A DNA stretch of 64,000 bases, from contig CAZUYC010000096.1 in the NCBI GenBank assembly GCA_964624475.1, positions 1-64,000 of the forward strand, in the 5' to 3' direction. Below, piece by piece: positions 1-8,611 of the stretch. The position numbers and the translations under genes were made by a program. This DNA is from CAZUYC01 sp964624475. Its GTDB lineage: Bacteria > Myxococcota_A > UBA9160 > SMWR01. The notes below the pieces were generated by a model. The model saw only the letters and a program-made list of their open reading frames with translations, was not told the DNA's origin and did not search any database. Positions within the stretch are counted from its first letter, which is position 1. Every line of letters begins with the position of its first letter.

Positions 1-138
1 CTTCGCCTGGTGGAGATCCCCGGCGCGTACGTGCGGCGGTACGACAAGACGTCCACCGTGCGCGGCCTGCGCGACTCCTGGCGCTATTTCCGGCAGCTCC
101 TCTCGTTCCGCCGGCGCTTGCGAAGCGAGCAGCCGTGA
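1..138 (+). CDS. C-terminal fragment of a probable family 2 glycosyltransferase
   Basis: The first 45 codons are open from the left edge to a TGA at 136-138. The tail is basic and carries a RRYDKTSTVRGLRDS-like stretch, which resembles the end of family 2 glycosyltransferases of the polyprenyl-phosphate or rhamnosyl type, where a charged segment follows the catalytic domain. Catalytic motifs lie outside the window, so substrate cannot be inferred. It converges on, and overlaps, the open frame of pilN on the other strand, which is odd. The family call rests on a short tail only. Confidence 0.5.
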   Translation, partial: LRLVEIPGAYVRRYDKTSTVRGLRDSWRYFRQLLSFRRRLRSEQP

Positions 139-721
139 AGGCCTGGCGGGAGGTGGGCCTGGGGCGACTGGCCCGCTTCGGCTTGCTGACCATGGACGCC
201 CGGATCCCGAAGCTCACGAGCTTGAGCTCCCCGCGCTCTTCCAGCTGGGTGCTGTCCAGATCGACGTCCTCGAACCAGGGCGACTCGCTGAGGCCGCGCA
301 GGAAGAGCGCGACCAGCTCGTTGTCGAGGCTCTCGCCCTGCAGCTTGATCGTTCCGCCGTTCGCCTCGAGGCTCGTGAGCCAGGCGCGCTGCGGGATCTT
401 GTCGGCCAGCTCGGCGAGGAGCCGCACCGGCCCCCGCCGGGCGCGATCCAGCCCGTCGATCACGTCGATCTTCTTCTCCAGCTCGCTCTTCTTCTTCTTG
501 AAGGCCTCCACCTGGTCGAGCTGCGGCTTGAAGCGGGCGATGTCCTTCTCCATCTGGTGGATCCGGCCCTCGCTCCGGTCCATTTCGCTACCGAGCTTTG
601 CGTGGACCGCGCCGATGCCGCAGAGGGTCAGGAGGAGCACCAGCGCGAGCTGGAGCACGCTCTGGCGCGCCTCCGCGCGCTTGCGGACCTCGCGAACCGG
701 GAGCAGGTTGATTTCGAGCAT
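1..721 (-). CDS. pilN: PilN, type IV pilus inner-membrane assembly protein (3' end not in window)
   Basis: Starts with an ATG that overlaps the pilM stop (TGATG). The N-terminus begins MLEINLLPVRE, the PilN signature that docks in the PilM groove. A membrane segment follows (about residues 22-41), then a coiled coil (about 45-85) and an alpha/beta domain reaching about residue 178, the usual PilN length. PilN joins PilM, PilO and PilP in the alignment complex linking the inner-membrane motor to the secretin. No in-frame stop occurs before the window edge, so the frame runs about 60 codons past the recognisable domain and antisense to the glycosyltransferase end. PilO is not visible. A frameshift, rearrangement or assembly join near 138-190 could explain this. 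Confidence 0.8.
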   Translation of the reverse strand, partial: MLEINLLPVREVRKRAEARQSVLQLALVLLLTLCGIGAVHAKLGSEMDRSEGRIHQMEKDIARFKPQLDQVEAFKKKKSELEKKIDVIDGLDRARRGPVRLLAELADKIPQRAWLTSLEANGGTIKLQGESLDNELVALFLRGLSESPWFEDVDLDSTQLEERGELKLVSFGIRASMVSKPKRASRPRPTSRQAFTAARFASAGGTRGAAGNSARSRAGRARWTSCRTAARTRRGSPPGE

Positions 722-1794
722 CAGGCGCCCGCCCGCCGTAGCGCGAGCCCTACGGCCACGCCGAGCGCCGGCGCGAGGTCTTGGAGGTCGTCGGGATCGA
801 AGCGGGAGGTCGGCACCATCCTCGCCAGCGGGTTCAGCGTCTCGATGCGATGTCCCGTCCGCTCCTGGAAGGCACTCTTGAGACCCGCCACCTTGGCGCT
901 GCCGCCGGAGAGCAGCACGCGGGCGATCCGGCCCTCGGCCGTGGTCGCCCCGTAGAAGTCGAGCGACCGGCTGATCTCGCCGATCACGGTCTCGCTCACG
1001 GCGCGCATGGCCTCCTCCACCTCTCGGGGCACCACGTCATGGCTCATCTCGCCGCGCCGGCCACCGAGCTTGATCCGCTCCGCCTCCTCGAAGGAGACGG
1101 AGAGCGCCTTCTGGATCTCTTCGGTGTACTGGTTGCCCGCGGTGGTGATGTCGCGCGTGAAGGACGGCGCTCCGTTCGCGACCACGTTGATGTTGACCGT
1201 CTGCGCCCCGATGTTGACCAGCGCCACCGTCTCGGAGGCCGAGGCGTCGTAGTTCGCCTCGTAGGCGTTCTCGACGGCGAAGGCGGCGACGTCGATGGCC
1301 ACCGGGGTGAGCCCCGCCTCCGTGATGACCTGAACGTAGTCGTCGATCAGGTCCTTCTTGGCGGCGACGAGCAGCACGTCCATCTGCCCCTCGCCCCGTT
1401 CCTCGAGGATCTGGAAGTCGAGGTTCACCTCGTTCACGTCGAACGGGATGTACTGCTCCGCCTCCCAGCGGATCTGCTCCTCGAGCTCGGCGCGCGTCAT
1501 CTGCGGCAGGCTCACCTTCTTCACGATCACGGAGTGCCCGGAGACCGCCGCCGCCGCGCTCCGCGTGCGCGTCTTCGCCTTGTCGAGGGCCTCGCGGATC
1601 GCATCGACGATCGCGCCGGAGTTCAGGAAGGCGCCCTGGACGATCGCCTCGTTCGGAACGGGAGCGATGCCGAGGTGCGTGAGCTCGAAGCCGCCGCGCC
1701 CCTTGGGAGCGAGCTCCACGAGCTTCACGCAAGAGGATCCGATGTCGAGGCCGATCAGGCCCTTGGATCCGAAGCGGGGCAACGAGAGCTTCAT
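721..1794 (-). CDS. pilM: PilM, actin-like ATPase of the type IV pilus
   Basis: A 357-residue cytoplasmic protein of the FtsA/actin fold. The phosphate-1 motif GLDIGSSCVKLVEL lies near residues 15-28, and a glycine-rich LLSGGSAKV adenosine motif lies near the C-terminus. PilM binds the PilN N-terminus and couples the PilB/PilT motors to the alignment complex. I chose the ATG at 1794 because AGAGGA lies about 9 bases upstream; a start 21 bases earlier is possible but overlaps the HTH gene. It lies 17 bp after the HTH gene and overlaps pilN by one base, so the three are probably co-transcribed. Confidence 0.93.
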   Translation of the reverse strand: MKLSLPRFGSKGLIGLDIGSSCVKLVELAPKGRGGFELTHLGIAPVPNEAIVQGAFLNSGAIVDAIREALDKAKTRTRSAAAAVSGHSVIVKKVSLPQMTRAELEEQIRWEAEQYIPFDVNEVNLDFQILEERGEGQMDVLLVAAKKDLIDDYVQVITEAGLTPVAIDVAAFAVENAYEANYDASASETVALVNIGAQTVNINVVANGAPSFTRDITTAGNQYTEEIQKALSVSFEEAERIKLGGRRGEMSHDVVPREVEEAMRAVSETVIGEISRSLDFYGATTAEGRIARVLLSGGSAKVAGLKSAFQERTGHRIETLNPLARMVPTSRFDPDDLQDLAPALGVAVGLALRRAGA

Positions 1795-1811
1795 GCGCGC
1801 CGGTCCTCTGG

Positions 1812-2057
1812 TCACGCGGCCCCGGGGGCGCCCGTGGGCGTCCCGTCGGCTGCGGCTTCGTCCGGGTCGAAGACCCGGTCCTTGTCGGCGATCGAGAGGT
1901 CGAGGGCGAGCAGTATCTTGCGCTTGGTGTCGAGGCGGCAGGGCCGCCCGGCCTCGACGCGGTCGATCGTGAGCGTCGAGAGGCCGGACTTGCGCGCCAG
2001 CTCCGCCTTGCTGAGCAGCAGCGACTCGCGGAAGCGCTGCACGTTGTTCCTCGACAC
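1812..2057 (-). CDS. Small Xre-type helix-turn-helix protein
   Basis: An 81-residue protein starting with GTG preceded by GGGAGGAG. Residues about 8-55 form a Cro/C1-type helix-turn-helix (AELARKSGLSTLTIDRVEAG), followed by a short acidic tail. It sits directly upstream of pilM in the same direction and is divergent from a sigma-54 response regulator, so it may regulate this pilus operon or the divergent gene. The target is unknown. A longer frame runs upstream but lacks domain similarity and a ribosome site, so the short form is preferred. Confidence 0.8.
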   Translation of the reverse strand: MSRNNVQRFRESLLLSKAELARKSGLSTLTIDRVEAGRPCRLDTKRKILLALDLSIADKDRVFDPDEAAADGTPTGAPGAA

Positions 2058-2205
2058 CCGACTCCTCCCGCGCCGTCCGGCCGACGCGCCCGCCCGGGCT
2101 TCGACCTTCGCGGATATCGGCGGCCCTCGGGGGCGACTTGAGGCGGCTCCGGAGCCCTCGGGGCGGCTACCGCGTCGCTCCGCCCCGCGGCGGGGCCCAC
2201 CAGGC

Positions 2206-2226
2206 CCGGGCGTCGCGAACGCCCGG
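2206..2226. promoter_or_regulatory. Inverted repeat in divergent promoter region (possible operator)
   Basis: CCGGGCGT and ACGCCCGG form an exact 8-bp inverted repeat with a 5-base spacer, in the 196-bp gap between the HTH gene and the sigma-54 response regulator. It could be an operator for either regulator. In such GC-rich DNA an 8-bp dyad may be chance. Confidence 0.3.
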
Positions 2227-2253
2227 CCCTCACGCCGCGGCGGCGAGCGGCCG

Positions 2254-3621
<1,368 letters not shown>

Positions 3622-3627
3622 CCAACA

Positions 3628-3655
3628 CCCTGCCCTGACGAGCGAATCGGCAGGG
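3628..3655. terminator. Hairpin between convergent genes
   Basis: CCCTGCC and GGCAGGG form a 7-bp stem with a 14-base loop in the 41-bp gap between the convergent sigma-54 regulator and the Ig-like lipoprotein gene. It has no T run, so it would be an imperfect bidirectional terminator. Confidence 0.4.
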
Positions 3656-3662
3656 GTATCGC

Positions 3663-4649
3663 CTATTCCTCCGGGGCGGCCGGCGGCGCCGCGGCGGGTG
3701 CGCCCACCGTGAGCTCGAAGACCTGCACCACGCGCGCGCCGCGGGAGTCCTCGACCGCGATCTCGACGGCGTGCACGCCGGCCTGCTCGGGACGCGGTTG
3801 CCAGTGCACCTCCCCGAGGATCGGGTTCATGCTCATCCCCTCCGGCCCCTTGCGCAGCTGGTAACGCAGGCTCCGATCGCCCTCCGGATCGCGCGCCTCG
3901 ACGCTGTAGCGGAAGGGCTCGCCCAGAGCCACGGCTGCAGGGGTCGAGACGATCTCGGGCGCGGCGTTCCCGACCAGGAGCACGCCACTCCACACGGCGT
4001 CGCTCTCGCTCTCCCCGTCACTCGCGACGACCTGGACGCGGATCTCGTCGCCGGGCGCGAGGCCGGCGGTCGCGAAGCTCGCCTCCTCCGGCGCGTCGAC
4101 GCGGGCCTGGTTCACGGTCCAGCGGAAGCGGAACTCGACCGCGTCGCCGTCGGGATCGCGCGCGACGGGGGTGGCCAGCGCGGGCTCGCCCGGCAGGACG
4201 GCACCGATCGGCTGGAGCGCCACGTTCTCGAGCACCGGCCGCCGATTGGCGACCGTGGTGGAGGCGCGCGCGGGCTCGCTCTCGGCACGGCCATCGCTCG
4301 CGCTGACCCAGACCTCGAGCGGGTCGCCCTTCGCGGCCCCGCGCAGCTCGATCTCCGCGCCGCTCGCGGCGAGCGGGGCGCCCGCCAGCTCCCAACGGAA
4401 CTCCTGGGTCACGCGGTCGCCATCGGGGTCGCGCACGCTCACGACCGCGCGGACGCGATCGCCGGGCATCGGCTCGGCGGGCTCGAGCCGCAGCCGCTCG
4501 ATCTGCGGCGCCCGGTTCGCCTCGCTCGCCGCGGGAGCCAGCGCCGCGCGAACCGCCGCATCCGGCGCCGGCGGCTCGCCGCCCCCGCACCCGATCCCGG
4601 CGCCGACGCATGCCGCGCCGATCCATCCCAGGAACGCACTTCGCGTCAT
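3663..4649 (-). CDS. Lipoprotein with tandem Ig/PKD-like domains, end of minor pilin operon
   Basis: A 328-residue secreted protein. The first 20 residues form a lipoprotein signal ending in a lipobox (GAGIGC), so the mature protein should be membrane-anchored. Three beta-sandwich repeats of about 85-90 residues follow, each with a DPDGD or DPEGD calcium-site-like motif typical of PKD, cadherin-like or Ig-like folds. The ATG is preceded by GGAGGGGTGAG. It follows pilX by 46 bp, so it probably belongs to the minor pilin operon and may help anchor or present the pilus. That role is inference from position. Confidence 0.75.
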   Translation of the reverse strand: MTRSAFLGWIGAACVGAGIGCGGGEPPAPDAAVRAALAPAASEANRAPQIERLRLEPAEPMPGDRVRAVVSVRDPDGDRVTQEFRWELAGAPLAASGAEIELRGAAKGDPLEVWVSASDGRAESEPARASTTVANRRPVLENVALQPIGAVLPGEPALATPVARDPDGDAVEFRFRWTVNQARVDAPEEASFATAGLAPGDEIRVQVVASDGESESDAVWSGVLLVGNAAPEIVSTPAAVALGEPFRYSVEARDPEGDRSLRYQLRKGPEGMSMNPILGEVHWQPRPEQAGVHAVEIAVEDSRGARVVQVFELTVGAPAAAPPAAPEE

Positions 4650-4695
4650 CTCACCCCTCCAGAGACCGCGCACCTTCGGGCAGCGACGGGCCTCC

Positions 4696-5166
4696 TCAGT
4701 TCGCGCGCAGCGCGCCGCTCACCGCCTCGAGGCGCGCCTGGCTTCCGCCCGGGGCGCGCCCCTCGACGTGCATCCGCCAGTAGTTGAGCTGGTAGGTCGG
4801 GAGCCCGCCCTGACCGAGGTTCAGCCCCATGCCCGGGAAGGGGGCGTCGCCGAGATCCTCGATCGGGTTCGCGACCGAGGGGTCGGGCCGGTAGGAGGGC
4901 TGGCCGTGCGGGAAGATCGTGCCGTCGCCGATCGTCGTCGTCGAGACCGTGGCGACCGAGGTCGTGACCAGCCGCTCCATCGCCTCCGAGAGGCCCGCCT
5001 CGGCCGCGTAGAGCGCGATGCGCTTGCGGTTCTGGAAGCCCGCGACCTGCTGGTCGCGCGTGGTGGTGTTGAGCGCGGCGAGCCCCACGAGTCCGATCAT
5101 GAGCAGGAGCATCACCGTCACGAGCAGCGCCGAGCCGCTCTCCCGCTCGCTTCTGGGGTCTGCCAT
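4696..5166 (-). CDS. pilX: PilX-like minor pilin
   Basis: A 156-residue protein with a short basic leader (ADPRSERESG) and a hydrophobic helix ALLVTVMLLLMIGLVGLAAL, then the PilX_N pattern around NTTTRDQQVAGFQNRKRIALYAAEAGL. PilX-type proteins form part of the minor pilin tip complex with PilV, PilW and FimT. The leader has Gly-Ser before the hydrophobic helix rather than Gly-Phe, as is common in PilX proteins. The ATG overlaps the pilW stop (TGATG), implying translational coupling. Confidence 0.85.
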   Translation of the reverse strand: MADPRSERESGSALLVTVMLLLMIGLVGLAALNTTTRDQQVAGFQNRKRIALYAAEAGLSEAMERLVTTSVATVSTTTIGDGTIFPHGQPSYRPDPSVANPIEDLGDAPFPGMGLNLGQGGLPTYQLNYWRMHVEGRAPGGSQARLEAVSGALRAN

Positions 5167-6185
5167 CACAAGGACCTCGATCCGACGTTGCGCAGCATCA
5201 CCGTGCTGGTGTACGTGCGGCGCCGGAAGCCGTCGTTCGCGACGCCCGCGGCGCGGTTCTCCTTCGCCTGCGTGAGCCCCTGCGTCCACTCGCGATCCTC
5301 CATCCGGGTCCGCGTCACGAGGTTCGCGCGCACCTCGCGGACCTCCGAGGCGTCCTGGGCCGAGGCGACGTAGTTGCTGCCGGGCGTGCCCCGCATCTCG
5401 CCGGCGTCGATGACGTTGTCCGTGTCCGCGTCGAAGAAGTAGGCGACCTGGAGGTCCTCCACCCCCTCGGAGAGCAGGACGCCGTCGCGCAGCAGCTGGT
5501 CGCCGTTCGCGATCCGGTACTCGTGGGCCGGGACTACGACGAGGGGGCCGGCGCCCGCCGCGTCGAGCGCCCCGCTCTGGATGTCGATCGTCACCGTCGG
5601 CCCCACCAGGTTCACGCCCGTCACGCGGCCGCAGGCGGCGCCGCGGCTGGGAGCGGTCGAGTCCATCACGATCGCGCCGCCGCCGACGCGGAAGTCGCTG
5701 TCCGCCGCGCCGTTGCCGTCGGTGTCGTAGGCGGGGCGCGCGGGGGCCGGCTCCATCACGAGGCTCGACACGCTGAAGGTCGTGTCCGAGACCTGGGTGA
5801 CGCCGCCCCCGATGACGGCGCCCTCGTAGGTGGCGACGTCGTCGTCCGGATCGATCGCGCCCGCGTCGCTCACGTAGAGGAGGTCCGGCGCGTTCGCGTT
5901 GTCGACGCCGCAGACCGCCGTGCCCTCGGGGACCATCAGGCCCCCGTGGCGCAGGTCGCGTTCGATCAGGTCGGCGATGGCGCGGATGCTCTGCTGCGAC
6001 TCCGCGACCTGGTCGATCACGCTGTAGGCGCGCTGGTTCACGGCGAAGCTCTCGAACATGTAGACCGAGACGATCCCCAGGATCGCCACGGAGATCAGCA
6101 GCTCGATCAGCGTGAACCCGGCCTTGCTGTACTCCGCTCGGCTTCGCCTCGCTGCGCGGCCGCTTCGCGGCCTTGCCTGGTACAC
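5166..6185 (-). CDS. pilW: PilW-like minor pilin with repeat-expanded leader
   Basis: A 339-residue class III prepilin. The peptidase site KAG|FTLIELLISVAILG is typical, followed by a PilW-type C-terminal region with several cysteines. The GTG start lies 2 bases after the pilV stop. The leader before the cleavage site is unusually long (about 23 residues) and arginine-rich because a copy of the window's GC-rich repeat (6132-6179) lies in frame between the GTG and the KAG. GTAC occurs on both sides of the copy. Cleavage should remove the repeat-encoded part, so the mature pilin would be unaffected. Confidence 0.85.
   Translation of the reverse strand: MYQARPRSGRAARRSRAEYSKAGFTLIELLISVAILGIVSVYMFESFAVNQRAYSVIDQVAESQQSIRAIADLIERDLRHGGLMVPEGTAVCGVDNANAPDLLYVSDAGAIDPDDDVATYEGAVIGGGVTQVSDTTFSVSSLVMEPAPARPAYDTDGNGAADSDFRVGGGAIVMDSTAPSRGAACGRVTGVNLVGPTVTIDIQSGALDAAGAGPLVVVPAHEYRIANGDQLLRDGVLLSEGVEDLQVAYFFDADTDNVIDAGEMRGTPGSNYVASAQDASEVREVRANLVTRTRMEDREWTQGLTQAKENRAAGVANDGFRRRTYTSTVMLRNVGSRSL
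6121..6183. repeat. GC-rich dispersed repeat copy inside the pilW leader
   Basis: The core reads CTCCGCTCGGCTTCGCCTCG and continues into a GCGGCCGCTTCGCGGC palindrome. Imperfect direct repeats flank it (GCCTTGCTGTAC at 6121-6132 and GCCTTGCCTGGTAC at 6170-6183). The same core occurs near 41.6 and 42.0 kb. On the minus strand it is read in frame as the pilW leader. Confidence 0.75.
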
Positions 6186-6187
6186 GG

Positions 6188-6637
6188 CTAGAGGCCCTCG
6201 CGGTTGTAGCGCAGGCTCGAGAGCACGACGCTGCGGCCGGGCCGCTTGGGCTCGTCCCAGCTCACGCGCACGTCGATGGAGCGCGTCCAGCCGGCCTCGA
6301 CGTCGGCGATGCGCCAGTCGACGGCGTAGGTCATCTCGACGTCGTCCGGGCCCCCGAGCACCTGCACGTTGTTGCCCTGCAGGATCGGAGCGGTGAAGGC
6401 TCCGGCGGTGGTCGCGAGGTCCGTCCAGCGCAGGCGCTGGAGCTGCTCCATCCGGCCCTGCGCGAACGCCGCCGCCTGGGTGGCGTGGCGGCCGCTGCTG
6501 CCGGAGCGCATGGCGTGGAGCTGCATCCCGGCGAGCGCCAGCATGCCCACGGCGAAGACCCCGAGCGCGATCGTGATCTCGACGAGGGTGAAGCCACCGC
6601 GCAGTTCCCGGGCGCGGGGAGCCTCGGGCCGGCGCAT
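6188..6637 (-). CDS. pilV: PilV-like minor pilin
   Basis: A 149-residue prepilin with leader MRRPEAPRARELRG and cleavage before GFTLVEITIALGVFAVGMLA, typical of PilV/GspI-type minor pilins. The globular part is short and continues with LHAMRSGSSGRHATQAAAFAQ, like the PilV region that packs against the other tip pilins. The start ATG overlaps the fimT stop (TGATG), so the genes are coupled. Order and size fit the fimT-pilV-pilW-pilX array of many deltaproteobacteria. Confidence 0.87.
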   Translation of the reverse strand: MRRPEAPRARELRGGFTLVEITIALGVFAVGMLALAGMQLHAMRSGSSGRHATQAAAFAQGRMEQLQRLRWTDLATTAGAFTAPILQGNNVQVLGGPDDVEMTYAVDWRIADVEAGWTRSIDVRVSWDEPKRPGRSVVLSSLRYNREGL

Positions 6638-7341
6638 CAGCTGCTCCACGCGCCGCTGCCGGGGTTCCACAGGTGCAGGCGCACGCCGCCGATCGGGGAA
6701 AGCACGATCGCGTAGTCGCGCTCGCCGTCGGTCAGGTAGAGCGCTCCGCCGCCGGCGCCCGCGGCGCCGATCACCCCGCAGCTGCCGCCCCCGCCGTCGA
6801 ACACGGCCGGCATGCCGTCGGGGCCGAAGAGCAGCCAGGGGACCGCGCTGCCGCCCGCGTCCGCGAAGGTGCCGCCGTCCCAGGGCGACGGGGCGAAGGC
6901 GCCGGCTCCGGCGTCCGTCGGCACCGGCCCGGTCGCGACGCTCACGCCCCAGGAGAGGCCCTCCAGGGGCACCAGGCCCTCGACGTCCTCGCCGCCCTCG
7001 ATCCGGCAGTTCGAGGCGGCCGGGGCGCCGTCGTCGAGCGCGAGGATCGGCACCCAGACCCCGTTCGCCTCGATCGCGTTGCCGCCCGGGTCCACGCTCC
7101 CCGGCGGTCCAAAGAACACGACGTGGCGGCGGCCGGTGCGGATGGATTCGCTCCGGGCGAGCAGCAGCAGGTCGCCGATCGAGCGCGCGCCGTCCTTGAG
7201 TCGCTGGTGGCGGGACCACTCGGCGATGTTCGGGACCGCGATCCCGGCGAGCACGGCGAGGATCCCCACGACGACCATGACCTCGAGCAGCGTCATGCCG
7301 CTGCGGAGGCGCGTCCCCTGGCCCCCGGTCCGATCCGCCAT
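6637..7341 (-). CDS. fimT: FimT/GspH-type prepilin, first gene of the minor pilin operon
   Basis: A 234-residue pseudopilin with leader ADRTGGQGTRLRSG cut before MTLLEVMVVVGILAVLAG. The glutamate at +5 is present and the first residue is Met, an accepted variant. A FimT/GspH beta domain with a glycine-rich loop follows. I chose the ATG at 7341 because GGGAGAG lies upstream and because a longer frame would run through the sigma-54 promoter at 7373-7388. FimT proteins help prime pilus assembly, and some bind DNA during uptake; neither is shown here. Confidence 0.82.
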   Translation of the reverse strand: MADRTGGQGTRLRSGMTLLEVMVVVGILAVLAGIAVPNIAEWSRHQRLKDGARSIGDLLLLARSESIRTGRRHVVFFGPPGSVDPGGNAIEANGVWVPILALDDGAPAASNCRIEGGEDVEGLVPLEGLSWGVSVATGPVPTDAGAGAFAPSPWDGGTFADAGGSAVPWLLFGPDGMPAVFDGGGGSCGVIGAAGAGGGALYLTDGERDYAIVLSPIGGVRLHLWNPGSGAWSS

Positions 7342-7372
7342 CGGCTCTCCCGCCCCCTCGGCACGGCGTTGG

Positions 7373-7388
7373 AGCAACCCCCGTGCCA
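7373..7388 (-). promoter_or_regulatory. Sigma-54 (-24/-12) promoter of the fimT-pilV-pilW-pilX operon
   Basis: Read on the minus strand the site is TGGCAC-GGGGG-TTGCT, an exact match to the sigma-54 consensus including GG and GC at the required spacing. It lies about 32 bp before the fimT ATG and points into the operon. The rest of this 355-bp gap (to 7696) holds only GC-rich DNA with no clear further signal. PilR or another of the four local sigma-54 activators is the probable regulator; no activator site was identified. Confidence 0.8.
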
Positions 7389-7696
7389 TGCCGGGCTGAT
7401 CGGCCAACTCCGCGCCGTGCTTGAGGTTCCCAATCGAGACGGCGGGCGGGGCTGCGCATCCGGTTGCGGGGCCTGCGCACGCCCTTGCGGTTCATGCGGC
7501 GGCGGGGCCCAGGGGCTCCGGCGAGCGCCACGCGCCGCGGAGGCCGTGCAAGCCGCGCTGACATTCTCGCCACCGGCTCACCACCTGCTTTGGGACCGGG
7601 GCGAACCCGGGCAGTCGCGCGGCTGCGCGCAGGCGCCCTCCGATCGGGCGCCTGCGGATTGCGAAGGGGCCGATACTGCGGTTCGGATGGCTGAGC

Positions 7697-8611
7697 GTGC
7701 TGGGGCTCGGGCTGTGCGTGGGAGCTCCCGCACGCGCGGTCACCGTCTTCGACCTGGGCTCGCCGCCCGACGCTCCGCTGAGCTCCGGCGGTCTGCACTT
7801 CAGCAACTTTCGCTTCGAGTCGGTCTTCGGCGACATCGCCGCCGAGGACATCGTCGCGACGATCGACGGACCCTCGCTGACGCTGGCGGGCCGCGACGGC
7901 CCCATCGCCGTCTCGGATGGCGACCACGCCCTCTTCGTGGTGTCCTACGACGTAGCGGCCGGGTCGTTCGCGATCGAGGGTGTGTCGCTCTTCCTCGACT
8001 CGCACACCGAGGCGGACCGCTTCGCGGCGGTCCTCGCCGAGAAGGCCGTCTTCGGCGAGCGCCTCCACGACCCGCACCCTGATCCCTGGCGGAAGCACCA
8101 CCACGGCGGGCGCGGCGGCAGCGACGACTCCCGCAACTGGGACACCTGGAACGGGTGGGAGCGGGACGACGACAAAGAACGGGGCAGCCACGGCCGGGGC
8201 GACGAGGACCGGGATGACGAGGACCGGGACGACGACGATCGCGGGCGCCCCCTCGCGAAGCTCTCGACCTTCGACGTCTCGAAGCACGGCCGCTCCGGTG
8301 CCAGCCGCCTCGCCGAGGCCGCCTTCGAGCCGCAGGAGGCGATCCGCGTGGTCGATGCGGTCCTGCTCGAGGCCTGGGACGAGGACGACCTGGCCGTGTG
8401 GAACTCGCTCCGCAACGACTTCGCGCTGGTGCCCGAGCCCGGCAGCGCCGCCCTCCTGGGCCTCGGCCTCCTGGGTCTCGCCCGCGCCGGGCGGGCCAGG
8501 ACATCGAGGCGGATCCCGTCGTCCGGCATCGGCTCGGCGGGCTCGCTGCGCCCCAAGGCCCGGGATGTCGAGCGGGTGATCGTCGTCGTCTCCGATGGAA
8601 CGCCCTGCTAG
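7697..8611 (+). CDS. PEP-CTERM sorted secreted protein with His/Asp-rich linker
   Basis: The N-terminus is a short hydrophobic export signal ending APARA. The middle has a low-complexity His/Asp/Arg/Gly stretch (about residues 135-185). VPEPGSAALLGLGLLGL at about 245-261 followed by a basic patch is a PEP-CTERM sorting signal. Such proteins are handled by an exosortase, which is not seen here. Oddly, about 36 residues follow the basic patch, whereas the motif is normally terminal. The GTG start gives a short signal; the frame upstream continues plausibly but has only non-standard starts. The TAG lies in a CTAG shared with the convergent kinase. Confidence 0.7.
   Translation: MLGLGLCVGAPARAVTVFDLGSPPDAPLSSGGLHFSNFRFESVFGDIAAEDIVATIDGPSLTLAGRDGPIAVSDGDHALFVVSYDVAAGSFAIEGVSLFLDSHTEADRFAAVLAEKAVFGERLHDPHPDPWRKHHHGGRGGSDDSRNWDTWNGWERDDDKERGSHGRGDEDRDDEDRDDDDRGRPLAKLSTFDVSKHGRSGASRLAEAAFEPQEAIRVVDAVLLEAWDEDDLAVWNSLRNDFALVPEPGSAALLGLGLLGLARAGRARTSRRIPSSGIGSAGSLRPKARDVERVIVVVSDGTPC

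Noticed and set aside
135..955. Plus-strand open frames over pilN and pilM
   Set aside because: They are antisense to clear PilM/PilN coding, with arginine/serine-rich low-complexity products and no domain.
781..2253. Long N-terminal extension of the sigma-54 regulator frame
   Set aside because: It is antisense to pilM and the HTH gene; the receiver domain starts at about 2266, so a start at 2254 is adopted.
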